Shown here in pieces: positions 16,930 through 26,710 of a stretch of DNA of 64,000 bases (within the stretch, counting starts at the first letter, position 1; each line of letters starts with the position of its first letter). This DNA is from Anabaena sphaerica FACHB-251. Lineage in GTDB: Bacteria > Cyanobacteriota > Cyanobacteriia > Cyanobacteriales > Nostocaceae. The DNA is taken from NCBI RefSeq assembly GCF_014696825.1, contig NZ_JACJQU010000001.1, positions 744,001 through 808,000 of the forward strand, written 5' to 3'. Position numbers and translations under genes: made by a program. Under the pieces are notes generated by a model that did not search any database, was not told where the DNA came from, and worked only from the letters and a program-made list of their open reading frames with translations.

Positions 16930-17811
16930 ATGCTAAAAATACCCCTAAGCAACCAAGAACCATTATGGCTGGTCATTATTCGGCTGTTACGGTGGCATAA
17001 ACCAGAAGGCAGGTTAATTTTGATGATTCCTGCACTGTGGGCTGTGTTTTTGGCAGCTGCTGGCAAACCACCTTTACCCCTAGTTGGGGTGATTATTTTA
17101 GGTACTCTAGCTACTAGTGCTGCCGGGTGTGTAGTCAATGATTTATGGGATCGGGACATAGATCCGCAAGTAGAGAGAACACGCGATCGCCCTCTGGCTT
17201 CCCGCGCTCTTTCCCTAAAAGTTGGTATTGTAGTTGGTATAGTTGCCCTAGCTTGTGCAGCAGTTCTCGCTTTCTATCTTAACCCCTTAAGCTTCTGGTT
17301 GTCTGTGGCCGCAGTACCCGTAATTTTACTTTATCCAGGAGCAAAACGGGTGTTCCCTGTACCGCAGTTGGTGCTTTCCATCGCTTGGGGTTTTGCGGTT
17401 TTGATTAGCTGGAGTGCAGTCACACAAAACATCTCCGCACCTACTTGGTCTCTGTGGGGTGCAACTGTTCTCTGGACATTAGGATTTGATACAATTTATG
17501 CAATGAGCGATCGCGAAGATGATCAGCGGATTGGTGTAAATTCCAGCGCCATCTTTTTTGGTAAATATGCTCCCACAGCCATTGGTATTTTCTTCGCTGG
17601 TACTATCATTCTCCTAGCAACAGAAGGCATTTTAATTAATCTCAATGCATTTTTCTGGATCAGCTTAATAATTGCTGCTTTTGGCTGGGTTTGGCAATTT
17701 ATCCGCTTGCGAAACCCAGAATTACCCAACTCTGCTTATGGTGAAATGTTTCGTCAAAATGTCTGGATTGGGTTTTTCATCCTCGCAGGAATAATTATTG
17801 GTTCATTCTAA
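16930..17811 (+). CDS. ubiA: UbiA-type 4-hydroxybenzoate polyprenyltransferase (plastoquinone pathway)
   Basis: 293 residues with about eight hydrophobic helices. The two Asp-rich motifs of the family are present: N70-D-L-W-D-R-D-I-D78 and D194-R-E-D-D198 (YAMSDREDDQRIG). In cyanobacteria this enzyme attaches the solanesyl chain to 4-hydroxybenzoate as an early step of plastoquinone synthesis. It is a complete, normal-length membrane protein. It converges on the sensor kinase gene, and the stop codons overlap by 4 bases. Confidence 0.93.
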   Translation: MLKIPLSNQEPLWLVIIRLLRWHKPEGRLILMIPALWAVFLAAAGKPPLPLVGVIILGTLATSAAGCVVNDLWDRDIDPQVERTRDRPLASRALSLKVGIVVGIVALACAAVLAFYLNPLSFWLSVAAVPVILLYPGAKRVFPVPQLVLSIAWGFAVLISWSAVTQNISAPTWSLWGATVLWTLGFDTIYAMSDREDDQRIGVNSSAIFFGKYAPTAIGIFFAGTIILLATEGILINLNAFFWISLIIAAFGWVWQFIRLRNPELPNSAYGEMFRQNVWIGFFILAGIIIGSF

Positions 17812-19670
17812 GAATCTAGTTGTTTGATTGGCAAAGTAATTACAAATTCCGTTCCTTGTGTAACTTCCGAAATCACTTCTATTTTACCTTGGTGCTTCTC
17901 AATTATTTGATAACAAATACTCAAACCTAAGCCAGTACCTTTACCTACTGGCTTAGTCGTGAAAAAAGGGTCAAATAGCTTATTGATAATTTCGGGTAAA
18001 ATTCCTGGACCATTATCTTTAATTCCTACTTTAATATATTTATCATCAACTCTTAATGTTTCTATAACTATTTGTTTACTACCTTGCTCTTTACATTCTA
18101 TCAGTTCATCTATGGCATTACTAATAATATTCATAAATACCTGATTAAGTTGGGCAGGATAACAATCAATTAAAGGCAAATTTGCATATTTTTTAATAAC
18201 TTTAATTTCTTGATTCAGTCGATGATTTAAAATCAATAAAGTATTATCAATACCTTCATGAATATCTACATCCTTCATTTCGGCTTCATCTAATCGGGAA
18301 AAATTCCGCAATGACAGCACAATTTCCCGAATCCGTTGAGAACCTACTTTCATAGATGATAACATTTTCGACAAATCTTCAGTGAGGAATTCTAAATCAA
18401 TTTCTGCAATTTTATTTTCAATTATCGAATTTTCATCAGGGTATTGTTCTTGATACAAATTTAATAAACCAATTAAATCGTGCAGATAATTTTCTGCACA
18501 TTGAATATTACCATAAATAAAGTTAACAGGATTATTAATTTCATGAGCTATACCTGCTACCATTTCCCCAAGAGAAGACATCTTTTCTGTTTGAATTAGT
18601 TGTGCTTGGGTATTTTTTAAATTTTGCAGTGCTTGTTGCAGTTCTTGAGTTCTTTCTTTTACCCTTTGTTCTAAAGTTCGTTGTGCTTGTTGCAGTTCCT
18701 GAGTTCTTTCATCTACCCTTTGTTCTAAAGTTTTGCGAGCAAACTCTAATTGTCGGGTATAATCTCCTACCCATTCAACCAATCGATTTAGGGATGTTGC
18801 TAATGTCCCTACTTCGTCATTGGTGTTAACATTAGCTCTAAGTTGAAAGTTTGATTCTTGGGTGATTTTTCTAGCGGTATTAGTAACTGCTTGTAGAGGA
18901 CGGGTAATTAATTTAGTAGTAAAAAATGCGAGGGCTGCTGCTATTAAAGATGACAAGACTATACTAATAGCAATAATTCTGATTCTCAGTTTTTTGGCTT
19001 GATCAAAGCTAACATTTGCCTGATATCTTTGAGTGTCAGCACTGCCGATAATTAGATTTAGATCATTCGAGAGTTCCTCAAATTTTATATTGAGCTTCAG
19101 ATATTCTTGTTCATTGAGCAAAATTAGCAGAATTGACTGGGAAGAATTATTCGTTTGAGATTGTTGCAAGTTATTTACTTCTATGTATCGCCAAAAAGTT
19201 TTGACAGTTTCAGTATATAACTGCGTAGTGTCTTTATATTTTTGTATCAAGATATTGAAATCTTGATCATTTACTGCTAAAGCATCAGGATTCTCTTTGA
19301 TAAAGGTTTCTAGTTGAGATAATTTCTGATTTACTTGATTAATATCATTTGAAAATTTATTTTTTTCAAAATCTAATAAAACGTAATTTTCTAGAACATT
19401 AACTAATCTTTGTGGATACATCCTTACTGTTATTACTGAATTCTTTAAATCTTTTACAAGTAATTGTTGCTGATAAGATAAGAATAATTGCTTCTGAGCG
19501 GTTTCTTCATAGTAATTGGCAATCAGCAAACCACTTACTGTACCTATAGCGGCAATGCTAAGTATAACTGTGTAACCATAACTGATTTTTTTGGCTATAT
19601 TCCAGTTATTGGTTAAGTAGCCAAGATACAGGAAAATAGGTTTGAACTTTTTCTTAATAAGATATATCAT
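17808..19670 (-). CDS. Membrane sensor histidine kinase (HAMP, coiled coil, HisKA, HATPase)
   Basis: 620 residues. TM1 is about 33-53, the extracytoplasmic helical sensor about 54-228, TM2 about 229-252 and HAMP about 253-305. A repeated coiled coil (two copies of an LEQRV-ERTQELQQA unit) spans about 313-350. The phospho-acceptor is H376 in GEMVAGIAHEINNP, and the C-terminal ATPase domain shows ISNAIDEL, DNGPGI and GKGTGLGLS. No receiver domain is attached and no response regulator gene is next to it. The signal is unknown. It is transcribed alone. Confidence 0.92.
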   Translation of the reverse strand: MIYLIKKKFKPIFLYLGYLTNNWNIAKKISYGYTVILSIAAIGTVSGLLIANYYEETAQKQLFLSYQQQLLVKDLKNSVITVRMYPQRLVNVLENYVLLDFEKNKFSNDINQVNQKLSQLETFIKENPDALAVNDQDFNILIQKYKDTTQLYTETVKTFWRYIEVNNLQQSQTNNSSQSILLILLNEQEYLKLNIKFEELSNDLNLIIGSADTQRYQANVSFDQAKKLRIRIIAISIVLSSLIAAALAFFTTKLITRPLQAVTNTARKITQESNFQLRANVNTNDEVGTLATSLNRLVEWVGDYTRQLEFARKTLEQRVDERTQELQQAQRTLEQRVKERTQELQQALQNLKNTQAQLIQTEKMSSLGEMVAGIAHEINNPVNFIYGNIQCAENYLHDLIGLLNLYQEQYPDENSIIENKIAEIDLEFLTEDLSKMLSSMKVGSQRIREIVLSLRNFSRLDEAEMKDVDIHEGIDNTLLILNHRLNQEIKVIKKYANLPLIDCYPAQLNQVFMNIISNAIDELIECKEQGSKQIVIETLRVDDKYIKVGIKDNGPGILPEIINKLFDPFFTTKPVGKGTGLGLSICYQIIEKHQGKIEVISEVTQGTEFVITLPIKQLDS

Positions 19671-19909
19671 TCATTGATTAAGTAATTTGACAAATTCTAG
19701 GGGTATAAGTCCCCCCTTCTAAAAGCGGTAAGTTTTGTGGCAGGGTCTAAATCACAGTTACAAAACTTAATTTAGGAATTACGTTGGCGTAGCCTGCCAG
19801 AGGCACTATTACGAAATATTTTCATATATCTGGCGATAGATTCAAAATTATCATGACCATTGTTTGATTAGTTGGGATATTAATCTACCAGCTAGATTCA
19901 CTCAACTAA

Positions 19910-20488
19910 ATGCAGCAATCTCTTTTTGTCAAAATCGCTACAGTAGGTTTATTTTCTGTTGGTAGTTCCAGTATAATTGCGGGAAGTTTTCTCTTCACAA
20001 AAACTTCAAACCATACTGGAACAACACAGATCATTACTGATATATCACGCTATCAAGAAATTCGCAATCACAAGTGGTCTGATATTAACCAAATAAAACA
20101 TTTCCCTGTAGATATTCCCGGTGGTGCTAAGGCCGTCTCCATGGCTTATTCTCCCGGTTTGATGCAAGGAAGTAGTTTTTTTCAAATCCGTTTTCAACAG
20201 CCTCCTGAACAGATTCAAAAATTACTTTTACGCTACAGTAAAATTGCAGATCACCAATATTGGGGAGGTGATACAAACAGCCATAGCAGCCAAAGCAATG
20301 GCGTACCTACAACCTTTTTTTATACTGGTGAATCTGAAACTGAAGCCTTTCCCAATACATATCAAATATTTGTATTCAAGGCACAAGCGCAAGGTCAACC
20401 TGGGTTTAAATGGAATCATGGTCATAGCTATGGAGTAGCTATTGATAGTTCAACTTCAGAAATTGTCTATTGGGTAGAAAAGTGGTAA
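19910..20488 (+). CDS. Hypothetical exported or membrane-anchored protein
   Basis: 192 residues. Residues about 7-30 form a hydrophobic segment (KIATVGLFSVGSSSIIAGSF) that could be a signal peptide or an anchor. The rest is soluble, with no motif I recognise; it includes PVDIPGGAKAVSMAY and aromatic-rich strands. Codon quality and an uninterrupted frame support a real gene. It stands alone with about 240 bases before it and a tandem repeat directly after it. Confidence 0.65.
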   Translation: MQQSLFVKIATVGLFSVGSSSIIAGSFLFTKTSNHTGTTQIITDISRYQEIRNHKWSDINQIKHFPVDIPGGAKAVSMAYSPGLMQGSSFFQIRFQQPPEQIQKLLLRYSKIADHQYWGGDTNSHSSQSNGVPTTFFYTGESETEAFPNTYQIFVFKAQAQGQPGFKWNHGHSYGVAIDSSTSEIVYWVEKW

Positions 20489-20493
20489 TATCA

Positions 20494-20520
20494 ATTCGGA
20501 ATTCGGAATTCAGAATTCAG
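20494..20520. repeat. Short tandem repeat (aattcgg/aattcag heptamers)
   Basis: Three to four heptamer units of the aattcgg type follow the stop of the hypothetical gene. The same class of repeat occurs at several places in the window. Confidence 0.6.
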
Positions 20521-20639
20521 CCCATCAGATTTCAATACTGCAAGGATTTTTGTCCCCTTAATTTTTAATCGGGTAAGGGTTTACGGTTTTTTCTTTTCCC
20601 CCTTACCCTAGACTTTATTGGGGTTGGGAAAGGTTTCTC

Positions 20640-20862
20640 AGTATCAATCTATCAGCAGATGTGGAACTATTGGATGAGAAAAAAGATGATTGGGGTGATG
20701 AGTCCGGACGAAACAGCCACAGCAGACGATTTACAAAATGCTTATGAACTAAAAAAGCACATCGCGCCGCAACGATGGATTTTGCTGACTGGTGAACAAC
20801 GCAGAAAGTCAAACTTTCTTCCGTAAGCTATAGCCAGAGGATGTTTATATTGCCCATGATTG
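20640..20862 (+). pseudogene. Possible decayed gene fragment
   Basis: In the 550-base gap, about 20695-20826 reads as plausible protein in one frame (MSPDETATADDLQNAYELKK, then HIAPQRWILLTGE), preceded by similar-quality sequence in a second frame (SINLSADVELLDEKKDDW) and followed by PEDVYIAHDC after a TAG. This looks like a frameshifted remnant. The WILLTGE ending is weakly reminiscent of SCO1/SenC proteins, but I would not assign it. No start or ribosome site is seen. Confidence 0.3.
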
Positions 20863-21038
20863 CTAAGAAGCGATGGCAACGGCTCAGACCATTTTCAACT
20901 AGAGTATAAATACTTAGCTCACGCCAACCATAAAAACTATTACAGTTCGTTGCAAATCAATAAGCTAAGTAAAACAAATATGATAGGTTTTTATCATGTC
21001 ATACAACCGCACAAACAAAATTGATTAAGGAGAACACA

Positions 21039-21245
21039 GTGGCAATGGAATCAAATGTATTAACGGGCGCAGTTGTAGAAAACCAAGATATCAGTGAATA
21101 CGTGGCGCATTTACAGTTGCACATGACTCTCCAAGCTCGCAACCTGGTTCCAACCCTAAAACATATACAAGAAGATAGTCGCCAGCAGTTACTTCATCAA
21201 ACCCAAGCCAACTTTGAAAAGCTGGTTTCTCGACAAGGCTTATAG
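21039..21245 (+). CDS. Small conserved-looking hypothetical protein
   Basis: 68 residues from a GTG at 21039, chosen because AAGGAG (21027-21032) sits six bases upstream; an ATG at 21045 is the alternative. The protein is soluble, Gln- and His-rich and probably helical (EYVAHLQLHMTLQARNLVPT). No family recognised. It lies before the GNAT gene with about 235 bases between. Confidence 0.6.
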   Translation: MAMESNVLTGAVVENQDISEYVAHLQLHMTLQARNLVPTLKHIQEDSRQQLLHQTQANFEKLVSRQGL

Positions 21246-21480
21246 AACCGTAGAAATTATAGATAATTTTCCCGAAAAAATCATAAAATAGAAGCAGATA
21301 TTATTGTGTCTACGCCAACGGTGTACTCAAAATTTCTGCTTTTTATTCTTTTTTCGGTATTTAGTTACGAAAATCACTCTTTTGGAGCAATATCTAGGAG
21401 CGAAAAGCCGTTAAGATTATTATTGCAGCAGTACCTCACCAATCGCAATTAGTAAAGGCTAAATGGCGGCTTGAATCAAA

Positions 21481-22716
21481 ATGAATTCACTACTTCCTCG
21501 AAATCTCAGCCTCGTAATTCGTCCCGTCCAATATCGGGATCTGGACGGTATTGAACGCCTAACACAAGATTCATTCGCAGACCTCTCTCCTAAGAGCAGC
21601 TTTTTTACCATGCAATGGCTGCGTCACTGGTTTGGGTTGCTCAAGTTTTTGAGTTGGTTTCCCAACCCATTACAGTATCGCTTCTGTGGATTTGTAGCAG
21701 AGCAAGGGCGGACGCTGCTGGGCATGATTCAAGTGTCACCATTTAACCGTACCCGCAGCACTTGGCGAATTGACAGAGTGATGCTAGACCGTACTGCTGA
21801 TAAGCAAGGTGTAGGCTCACAGATGCTTCGTCATTGCTTTGAATCAATTTTAGAAGCTCGTACCTGGCTACTAGAAGTTAATGTCAATGACATTGAAGCC
21901 CTAGCACTTTATCGGCAAAATGGATTTCAGCGGTTGGCAGAAATGACATACTGGGAAATTAGCCCAGAGTTACTGCTGGAATTAGCACAAGCAGAACCAG
22001 ATTTACCCAACCTGTTACCAGTCAGTAATGCCGATGCACCATTGCTATATCAACTAGATACAGCATCGATGCCGCCTTTAGTACGTCAGGTTTTTGACCG
22101 CCACACCCATGATTTCAAAACCAGTTTATTCGGCGTTCTCTCGGATGCTGTCAAGCAATGGGTGACTAAAACCGAAGTTGTCAGCGGCTACGTGTTTGAA
22201 CCCCAGCGTAAAGCAGCTATTGGCTATTTTCAGGTACAACTGGAACGCAAAGGGGAAAATCCCCATATAGCAACTCTGACGGTACACCCGGCTTATACTT
22301 GGTTGTATCCAGAATTATTGTCTCAACTAGCCCGCATTGCCCAAGATTTTCCTCAACAAGGCTTACAATTAGCTTCTTCAGATTATCAGCCAGAACGCGA
22401 AGAATATTTAGAAAGAATTGGTGCCAAGCGCATTGAACATACCCTGATTATGTCGCGCTCAGTTTGGCATAAAATCCGGGAATCGAAGCTGGTTTCCTTG
22501 GAAGGAATTCAGTGGACAGAAGTGCTGCAAGGACTACAACCAGCACGTAAACCCATACCAGGTGGAATGTCATGGGTTCCCAAACAACAGCCCAAGTCAG
22601 ACCGAGCAGTACCCAGCAAGTCCGAAATTGTTGCTTTTGGCAGTCAAAAATTTCATAATAATATAGATATATCTCGCCAATCTCAACAACCAGAGGCACA
22701 GCAGGAGAATAATTAG
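21481..22716 (+). CDS. GNAT family N-acetyltransferase
   Basis: 411 residues. The N-terminal GNAT domain (about 8-160) shows VIRPVQYRDLDGIERL, the acetyl-CoA loop region DRTADKQGVGSQMLRHCF and LALYRQNGFQRL. The second half (about 175-345) looks like a degenerate GNAT-like repeat (PLLYQLDTASMP, IATLTVHPAYTWLYPELLSQL), followed by a Pro/Gln-rich tail. The gene is one base from the ruvX start, so the two form an operon. Its substrate is unknown. Confidence 0.88.
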   Translation: MNSLLPRNLSLVIRPVQYRDLDGIERLTQDSFADLSPKSSFFTMQWLRHWFGLLKFLSWFPNPLQYRFCGFVAEQGRTLLGMIQVSPFNRTRSTWRIDRVMLDRTADKQGVGSQMLRHCFESILEARTWLLEVNVNDIEALALYRQNGFQRLAEMTYWEISPELLLELAQAEPDLPNLLPVSNADAPLLYQLDTASMPPLVRQVFDRHTHDFKTSLFGVLSDAVKQWVTKTEVVSGYVFEPQRKAAIGYFQVQLERKGENPHIATLTVHPAYTWLYPELLSQLARIAQDFPQQGLQLASSDYQPEREEYLERIGAKRIEHTLIMSRSVWHKIRESKLVSLEGIQWTEVLQGLQPARKPIPGGMSWVPKQQPKSDRAVPSKSEIVAFGSQKFHNNIDISRQSQQPEAQQENN

Positions 22717-22717
22717 G

Positions 22718-23194
22718 GTGATACCTCAGCAGCAATCAAAATCCTTTATATCAGCCTTGGGGTTAGATGTCGGTAGTAAGCGTATTGGTGTGTCTGGGTG
22801 CGATGGGACTGGTTTGATTGCCACTGGTCTCACCACAATTGATCGCAAATCCTTTCAAGAGGATGTTGAGCAAATACAACAAATTTTGAATGAGCGCCAA
22901 GTGCAAGTTCTGGTTGTTGGTCTGCCATATTCCATGGATGGTTCGTTGGGGTTTCAGGCTCGTCACGTCCAAAAATTTGCAAATAGATTAGCTAAAGCTG
23001 TGAAATTGCCTGTGGAATATGTGGATGAGCGATTAACTTCTTTTCAAGCTGAACAACTGCTGATTGCAGAAAATCGCTCTCCATCACGTCACAAAGGCTT
23101 GATTGACCGTAAAGCAGCAGCTTTAATTTTGCAACGGTGGCTGGATAACAAACGCAGCACATCAAATAGAGCAGTAGAATTTGTTGAGGATTGA
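22718..23194 (+). CDS. ruvX: Holliday-junction resolvase-like / pre-16S rRNA nuclease YqgF
   Basis: 158 residues from a GTG directly after the GNAT stop. The RNase H-like fold shows ALGLDVGSKRIGVSGCD (catalytic Asp), VVGLPYSMDGSLG and VDERLTSFQAE, and the DRKAAALILQRWL end is typical. It matures 16S rRNA and may act on recombination intermediates. The family length is normal. Translational coupling to the GNAT gene is likely. Confidence 0.92.
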   Translation: MIPQQQSKSFISALGLDVGSKRIGVSGCDGTGLIATGLTTIDRKSFQEDVEQIQQILNERQVQVLVVGLPYSMDGSLGFQARHVQKFANRLAKAVKLPVEYVDERLTSFQAEQLLIAENRSPSRHKGLIDRKAAALILQRWLDNKRSTSNRAVEFVED

Positions 23195-23317
23195 TATCTT
23201 TGAATTATAGTACCCATCAGTTAAAAATATAAAAAAGCACCCAAAGATGTTGACATTAGGTGCCATAAAACAGTTCAATAAATTTCATAGTTAGGGATAT
23301 TGATAAATTTACATAAT

Positions 23318-23896
23318 ATGACTATGTATTACTCTGAATTTTCTGAAGAACATGATCCTGCTGACGCTGCTGTTATTACTTTGACAGATGACCAGGGGCG
23401 ATCGCTCGAATGTTATATTGAACATTCCCTATCAGTAGAGGGGCAAGAATATGTTTTACTTCTACCTGTTGACTCCCCAATAGAGATTTTTGCTTGGGAA
23501 GGTGATGGCGAAGAAGAAGAAGCAATTTTAGTGGAAGACGATGCCACAATTGACAAAATTTTTAGCACCGCTCAAGCTGTTCTCTCTGAGCAAAATCTGA
23601 TTGTTAAAAATACCGCTTATGCTTTGACAGTAGCTGGTGAGTTACCACCAGTAGAAGAATCAGAAATCTTCACCTTAGAAATCGAAGATGAAGAAGCAGA
23701 TTTAGAACCAGAACAACTCCAGCTACTTACTAGCTTCTATCATGATGAGCAAGAATACGCCATTTATACACCCCTTGATCCGTTGCTATTTTTTGCCCGC
23801 ATGACCAAGACAGGTAATCCTAAATTGCTCTCTCCCGAAGAGTTCCGCCAAGTTCAACCGCTTTTAGAAGAACATCTCTTTAATCAAGTTGAATAA
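23318..23896 (+). CDS. DUF3727 domain protein
   Basis: 192 residues from the ATG at 23318 (MTMYYSEF). Very acidic. It has a DUF1292-like beta module (VITLTDDQGRSLECYIEHSL, then YVLLLPVDSPIEIFAW) and a second similar module after the acidic linker (EEADLEPEQLQLLTSFYHDE, then YAIYTPLDPLLFFARM). This matches the DUF3727 proteins found next to ruvX/yqeG in cyanobacteria; related plant proteins act in chloroplasts. The biochemical role is unknown. It is part of the ruvX-DUF3727-yqeG run. Confidence 0.85.
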   Translation: MTMYYSEFSEEHDPADAAVITLTDDQGRSLECYIEHSLSVEGQEYVLLLPVDSPIEIFAWEGDGEEEEAILVEDDATIDKIFSTAQAVLSEQNLIVKNTAYALTVAGELPPVEESEIFTLEIEDEEADLEPEQLQLLTSFYHDEQEYAIYTPLDPLLFFARMTKTGNPKLLSPEEFRQVQPLLEEHLFNQVE

Positions 23897-24019
23897 TTAG
23901 CAAGTGAAATGATTTTTTCCATTGCTAATCTTGTCTTGATTGGCAGTGGAATTTTATTACAGCAGCAGTCAGCGGAAAGCAGAGCAATTTTGTACTGAGA
24001 GCAACTTGCAACACGCTGT

Positions 24020-24041
24020 AAATTACGAATTACGAATTATT
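24020..24041. repeat. Short tandem repeat (aattacg heptamers) abutting a start codon
   Basis: Two to three aattacg units end directly before the ATG at 24042, where a ribosome site would be expected. The same unit precedes the channel gene at 36139. Confidence 0.6.
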
Positions 24042-24581
24042 ATGACTTGGAACAATCTCTTACAGCCTGACTTGATTTTAGAAGGTTCAATTTTGAACCT
24101 GACACCAGATATCATTCAACAATATGGACTCAAAGGGCTGGTATTGGATGTAGATGAAACCTTAGTACCAATTACTGCCAGTACAGCTTCCCCAGAAATG
24201 CAAAAGTGGGTAGCAGAAACGCGTTGCTGTGCTGCACTGTGGTTAGTTAGCAACAACTTAAGTGAAACCCGAATTGGTAGTATTGCCAGTTCTTTGAATC
24301 TCCCTTACTATCTCGGTGCGGCTAAACCCTCACGGCGCAAACTTAGGGCAGCACTGCAAGGTATGAATTTACCTGTACATCAAGTGGGTATGGTAGGCGA
24401 TCGCTTGTTTACTGATGTTATAGCAGGTAATCGCTTAGGAATGTTTACTATTTTAGTTGAACCAATTGTTCATGCTGATACTGTTCTCCGTTCTCATCCC
24501 ATCCGCAACTTTGAAGTTTGGGTATCAGAAATACTCGGCGCTTCTATCACTCCCAAGCACACAAAAATTCACAAAGATTGA
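24042..24581 (+). CDS. YqeG-type HAD phosphatase
   Basis: 179 residues from the ATG at 24042; the open frame continues upstream but that part is encoded by repeat DNA. HAD motifs are clear: LVLDVDETLVP (motif I, D and D), VSNN (motif II), KPSRRKLR (motif III Lys) and VGDRLFTDVIAGNRLGM (motif IV). Related mitochondrial and plastid proteins are phosphatidylglycerophosphate phosphatases, so a role in phosphatidylglycerol synthesis is plausible. It follows DUF3727 closely. Confidence 0.88.
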   Translation: MTWNNLLQPDLILEGSILNLTPDIIQQYGLKGLVLDVDETLVPITASTASPEMQKWVAETRCCAALWLVSNNLSETRIGSIASSLNLPYYLGAAKPSRRKLRAALQGMNLPVHQVGMVGDRLFTDVIAGNRLGMFTILVEPIVHADTVLRSHPIRNFEVWVSEILGASITPKHTKIHKD

Positions 24582-24691
24582 TAAATCAATAGAAAAGTAA
24601 ATCTAAAGAAATAATTAAGGAATCTTTAGTTGCTCCAAAAATCAGAGATTATAAGTATTAATAACATCGGGTCAAGCAAATAAAGACCCTA

Positions 24692-24760
24692 GCCGATAAT
24701 AGATAAATATAAACCCATACAGCGTCAGCCTTCACTATAGAGGGATTGGCGCTGTACAAT
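24692..24760. repeat. Imperfect inverted repeat between yqeG and proB
   Basis: The tacagcgtcagcc and ttggcgctgtaca arms at about 24718-24760 can pair imperfectly. There is no clear T-tract; it may be a repeat relic or weak terminator. Confidence 0.35.
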
Positions 24761-24793
24761 TTTTTAGTTATGAATTTTGAGTTTTGAGTTATC

Positions 24794-24826
24794 AGATCCC
24801 CGACTTCTTTGAGAAGTCGGGGATCT
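24794..24826. repeat. Perfect hairpin repeat (gatccccgactt family)
   Basis: The arms agatccccgacttct and agaagtcggggatct pair perfectly around a three-base loop. It lies 33 bases before proB. Related copies are at 25988, 53074 and 58147. Confidence 0.8.
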
Positions 24827-24859
24827 ATCTCGTATTTACATACAATTGACAACTGACAA

Positions 24860-25969
24860 ATGACTAAAACAATAGTTGTTAAAATCGGTACTTCCAGCCT
24901 AACTCAACCAGAAACGGGACAATTAGCCCTTTCTACCATTGCCAGCTTGACAGAAACTCTATGCAATTTAAGACATCAAGGGCATAACGTAATTTTAGTT
25001 TCCTCTGGTGCTGTCGGGGTGGGTTGTGCGCGTCTGGGTTTAACAGAACGCCCGAAAGCGATCGCTCTCAAACAAGCAGTAGCAGCAGTGGGGCAGGGGC
25101 GGTTAATGCGTATTTATGATGATTTATTTACTACTCTTCAGCAACCCATAGCCCAAGTATTATTAACTAGAGCAGACTTAGTACAACGTAGCCGCTATCT
25201 TAATGCTTATAATACTTTTCAGGAATTGCTAGGACTGGGAGTAATTCCCATAGTCAATGAAAATGATACAGTAGCAGTAGAAGAATTAAAATTTGGTGAT
25301 AATGACACCCTTTCCGCTTTAGTCGCCAGCTTAGTTGAGGCAGATTGGTTATTTTTACTGACAGACGTTGATAAATTATATTCAGCAGATCCCCGGACTG
25401 TACCCGATGCCCGTCCTATTTCTTTAATTAGTAACATGAAGGAATTGGCAGAATTACAAATTCAAACCGGGGGACAGGGTTCTCAGTGGGGTACTGGGGG
25501 AATGGTGACAAAAATATCCGCTGCCAGAATTGCGATCGCAGCTGGAGTGCGAACTGTCATTACTCAAGGGCGTTTTCCTCACAACATCGAAAAAATCATC
25601 CAAGGGGAAGCAATAGGAACGCATTTTGCACCCCAACCAGAACCAACATCAGCGAGAAAACGTTGGATAGCTTATGGTTTAGTTCCAGCAGGAAAATTAT
25701 ATTTAGATGATGGGGCGATAAATGCCATTTTGCAAGCTGGAAAATCCTTATTACCAGCAGGAATTAAAGCCATAGAAGGAGAATTTGAAAATCAAGAAGC
25801 GGTGCAATTATGTGATAGTAACGGTAACGAAATTGCCAGAGGATTAGTGAATTATAACAGTAAAGAATTACAAAAAATTTGTGGTTGTCATTCACGGGAT
25901 ATTGCCGGAATTTTGGGTTATGTAGGTGTAGAAACTGTGATTCATCGGGATAATTTGGTTTTAACTTGA
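24860..25969 (+). CDS. proB: Glutamate 5-kinase
   Basis: 369 residues, the full two-domain form. The amino-acid kinase domain begins [12 protein letters not shown] and includes [39 protein letters not shown] and [17 protein letters not shown]-terminal PUA domain follows (about 275-369: [20 protein letters not shown], then [11 protein letters not shown]). It makes gamma-glutamyl phosphate, the first step of proline synthesis. It is flanked by members of the same hairpin repeat family on both sides. Confidence 0.96.
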   Translation: MTKTIVVKIGTSSLTQPETGQLALSTIASLTETLCNLRHQGHNVILVSSGAVGVGCARLGLTERPKAIALKQAVAAVGQGRLMRIYDDLFTTLQQPIAQVLLTRADLVQRSRYLNAYNTFQELLGLGVIPIVNENDTVAVEELKFGDNDTLSALVASLVEADWLFLLTDVDKLYSADPRTVPDARPISLISNMKELAELQIQTGGQGSQWGTGGMVTKISAARIAIAAGVRTVITQGRFPHNIEKIIQGEAIGTHFAPQPEPTSARKRWIAYGLVPAGKLYLDDGAINAILQAGKSLLPAGIKAIEGEFENQEAVQLCDSNGNEIARGLVNYNSKELQKICGCHSRDIAGILGYVGVETVIHRDNLVLT

Positions 25970-25987
25970 TATAGAAACTTAATCTCC

Positions 25988-26020
25988 AGATCCCCGACTT
26001 CTCTAAGAAATAGGGGATCT
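25988..26020. repeat. Hairpin repeat, diverged copy (gatccccgactt family)
   Basis: The arms agatccccgacttct and agaaataggggatct pair with two or three mismatches. It lies 19 bases after the proB stop and could also help end transcription. Confidence 0.7.
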
Positions 26021-26079
26021 ATATTTAATGATTTGGTATGATAAAATTAACTGTATAACTAGGGAGGGTGAAAACAATT

Positions 26080-26664
26080 ATGACTCAAGCCTTAGAAACT
26101 TCTATTGTTTTACCGGAAGAGGAACAACGTTTTTATCGTCGGGGAGTGAGTTGGGAAAGATTTCAAGCAATTCAAAAGGGTTTTGAGCATTTACCAGGGG
26201 TGCGTTTATTTTATTGTGAGGGAGTTTTAGAAATTGTGGGTGTCGGTAAAGCGCATGAGTTGATTAGTGGTTTGATTGCTGGACTGCTAATCATCTACTT
26301 TGAAATTAAGGAAATTGAATTTTTCCCCAGTGGTAGTTATTCTCAGATAATTCCTGGTGTAGTTGAGTATCAAGCAGATTTATCTTATTGTTTGGGAACA
26401 GATAAAAATAGACCAGATTTATGTATTGAGGTGGTTATTACTAGCGGTAGTCCCATCAAATTACAGAAATACAAATTAATGGAAGTTCCCGAAGTTTGGT
26501 TTTGGGAAGATGGCACACTTGAGGTTTATTGCTTGCGAGAACAAGAATATGAGAAAGTTAGTAATAGTGAATTATTACCAGAATTAGATTTATCTTTGTT
26601 GAATCGTTGTTTGTTGTTATCTTCACCCTTGGAAGCGATTAGAGAATTTCGTCAGGGGATATGA
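26080..26664 (+). CDS. Uma2 family (DUF820) putative restriction-endonuclease-fold protein
   Basis: 194 residues from the ATG at 26080, preceded by AGGGAGG about twelve bases upstream; a GTG at 26068 sits too close to that site. The family core is visible: LPGVRLFYCEGVLEIVGVGK, QADLSYCLGTDKNRPDLCIEVV (a PD-(D/E)xK-like Asp and Glu) and YKLMEVPEVWFWEDG. These proteins are very abundant in cyanobacteria and their function is not settled. Confidence 0.85.
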   Translation: MTQALETSIVLPEEEQRFYRRGVSWERFQAIQKGFEHLPGVRLFYCEGVLEIVGVGKAHELISGLIAGLLIIYFEIKEIEFFPSGSYSQIIPGVVEYQADLSYCLGTDKNRPDLCIEVVITSGSPIKLQKYKLMEVPEVWFWEDGTLEVYCLREQEYEKVSNSELLPELDLSLLNRCLLLSSPLEAIREFRQGI

Positions 26665-26710
26665 ATTTGTGCTGTTTGTCTCAGAGGTTGTTTTAAAAGT
26701 TTCTGGCTGT

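Noticed and set aside
18602-18740. Internal duplication in the sensor kinase as a possible repeat element
   Set aside because: It is an in-frame coiled-coil repeat (LEQRV.ERTQELQQ) common between HAMP and HisKA domains.
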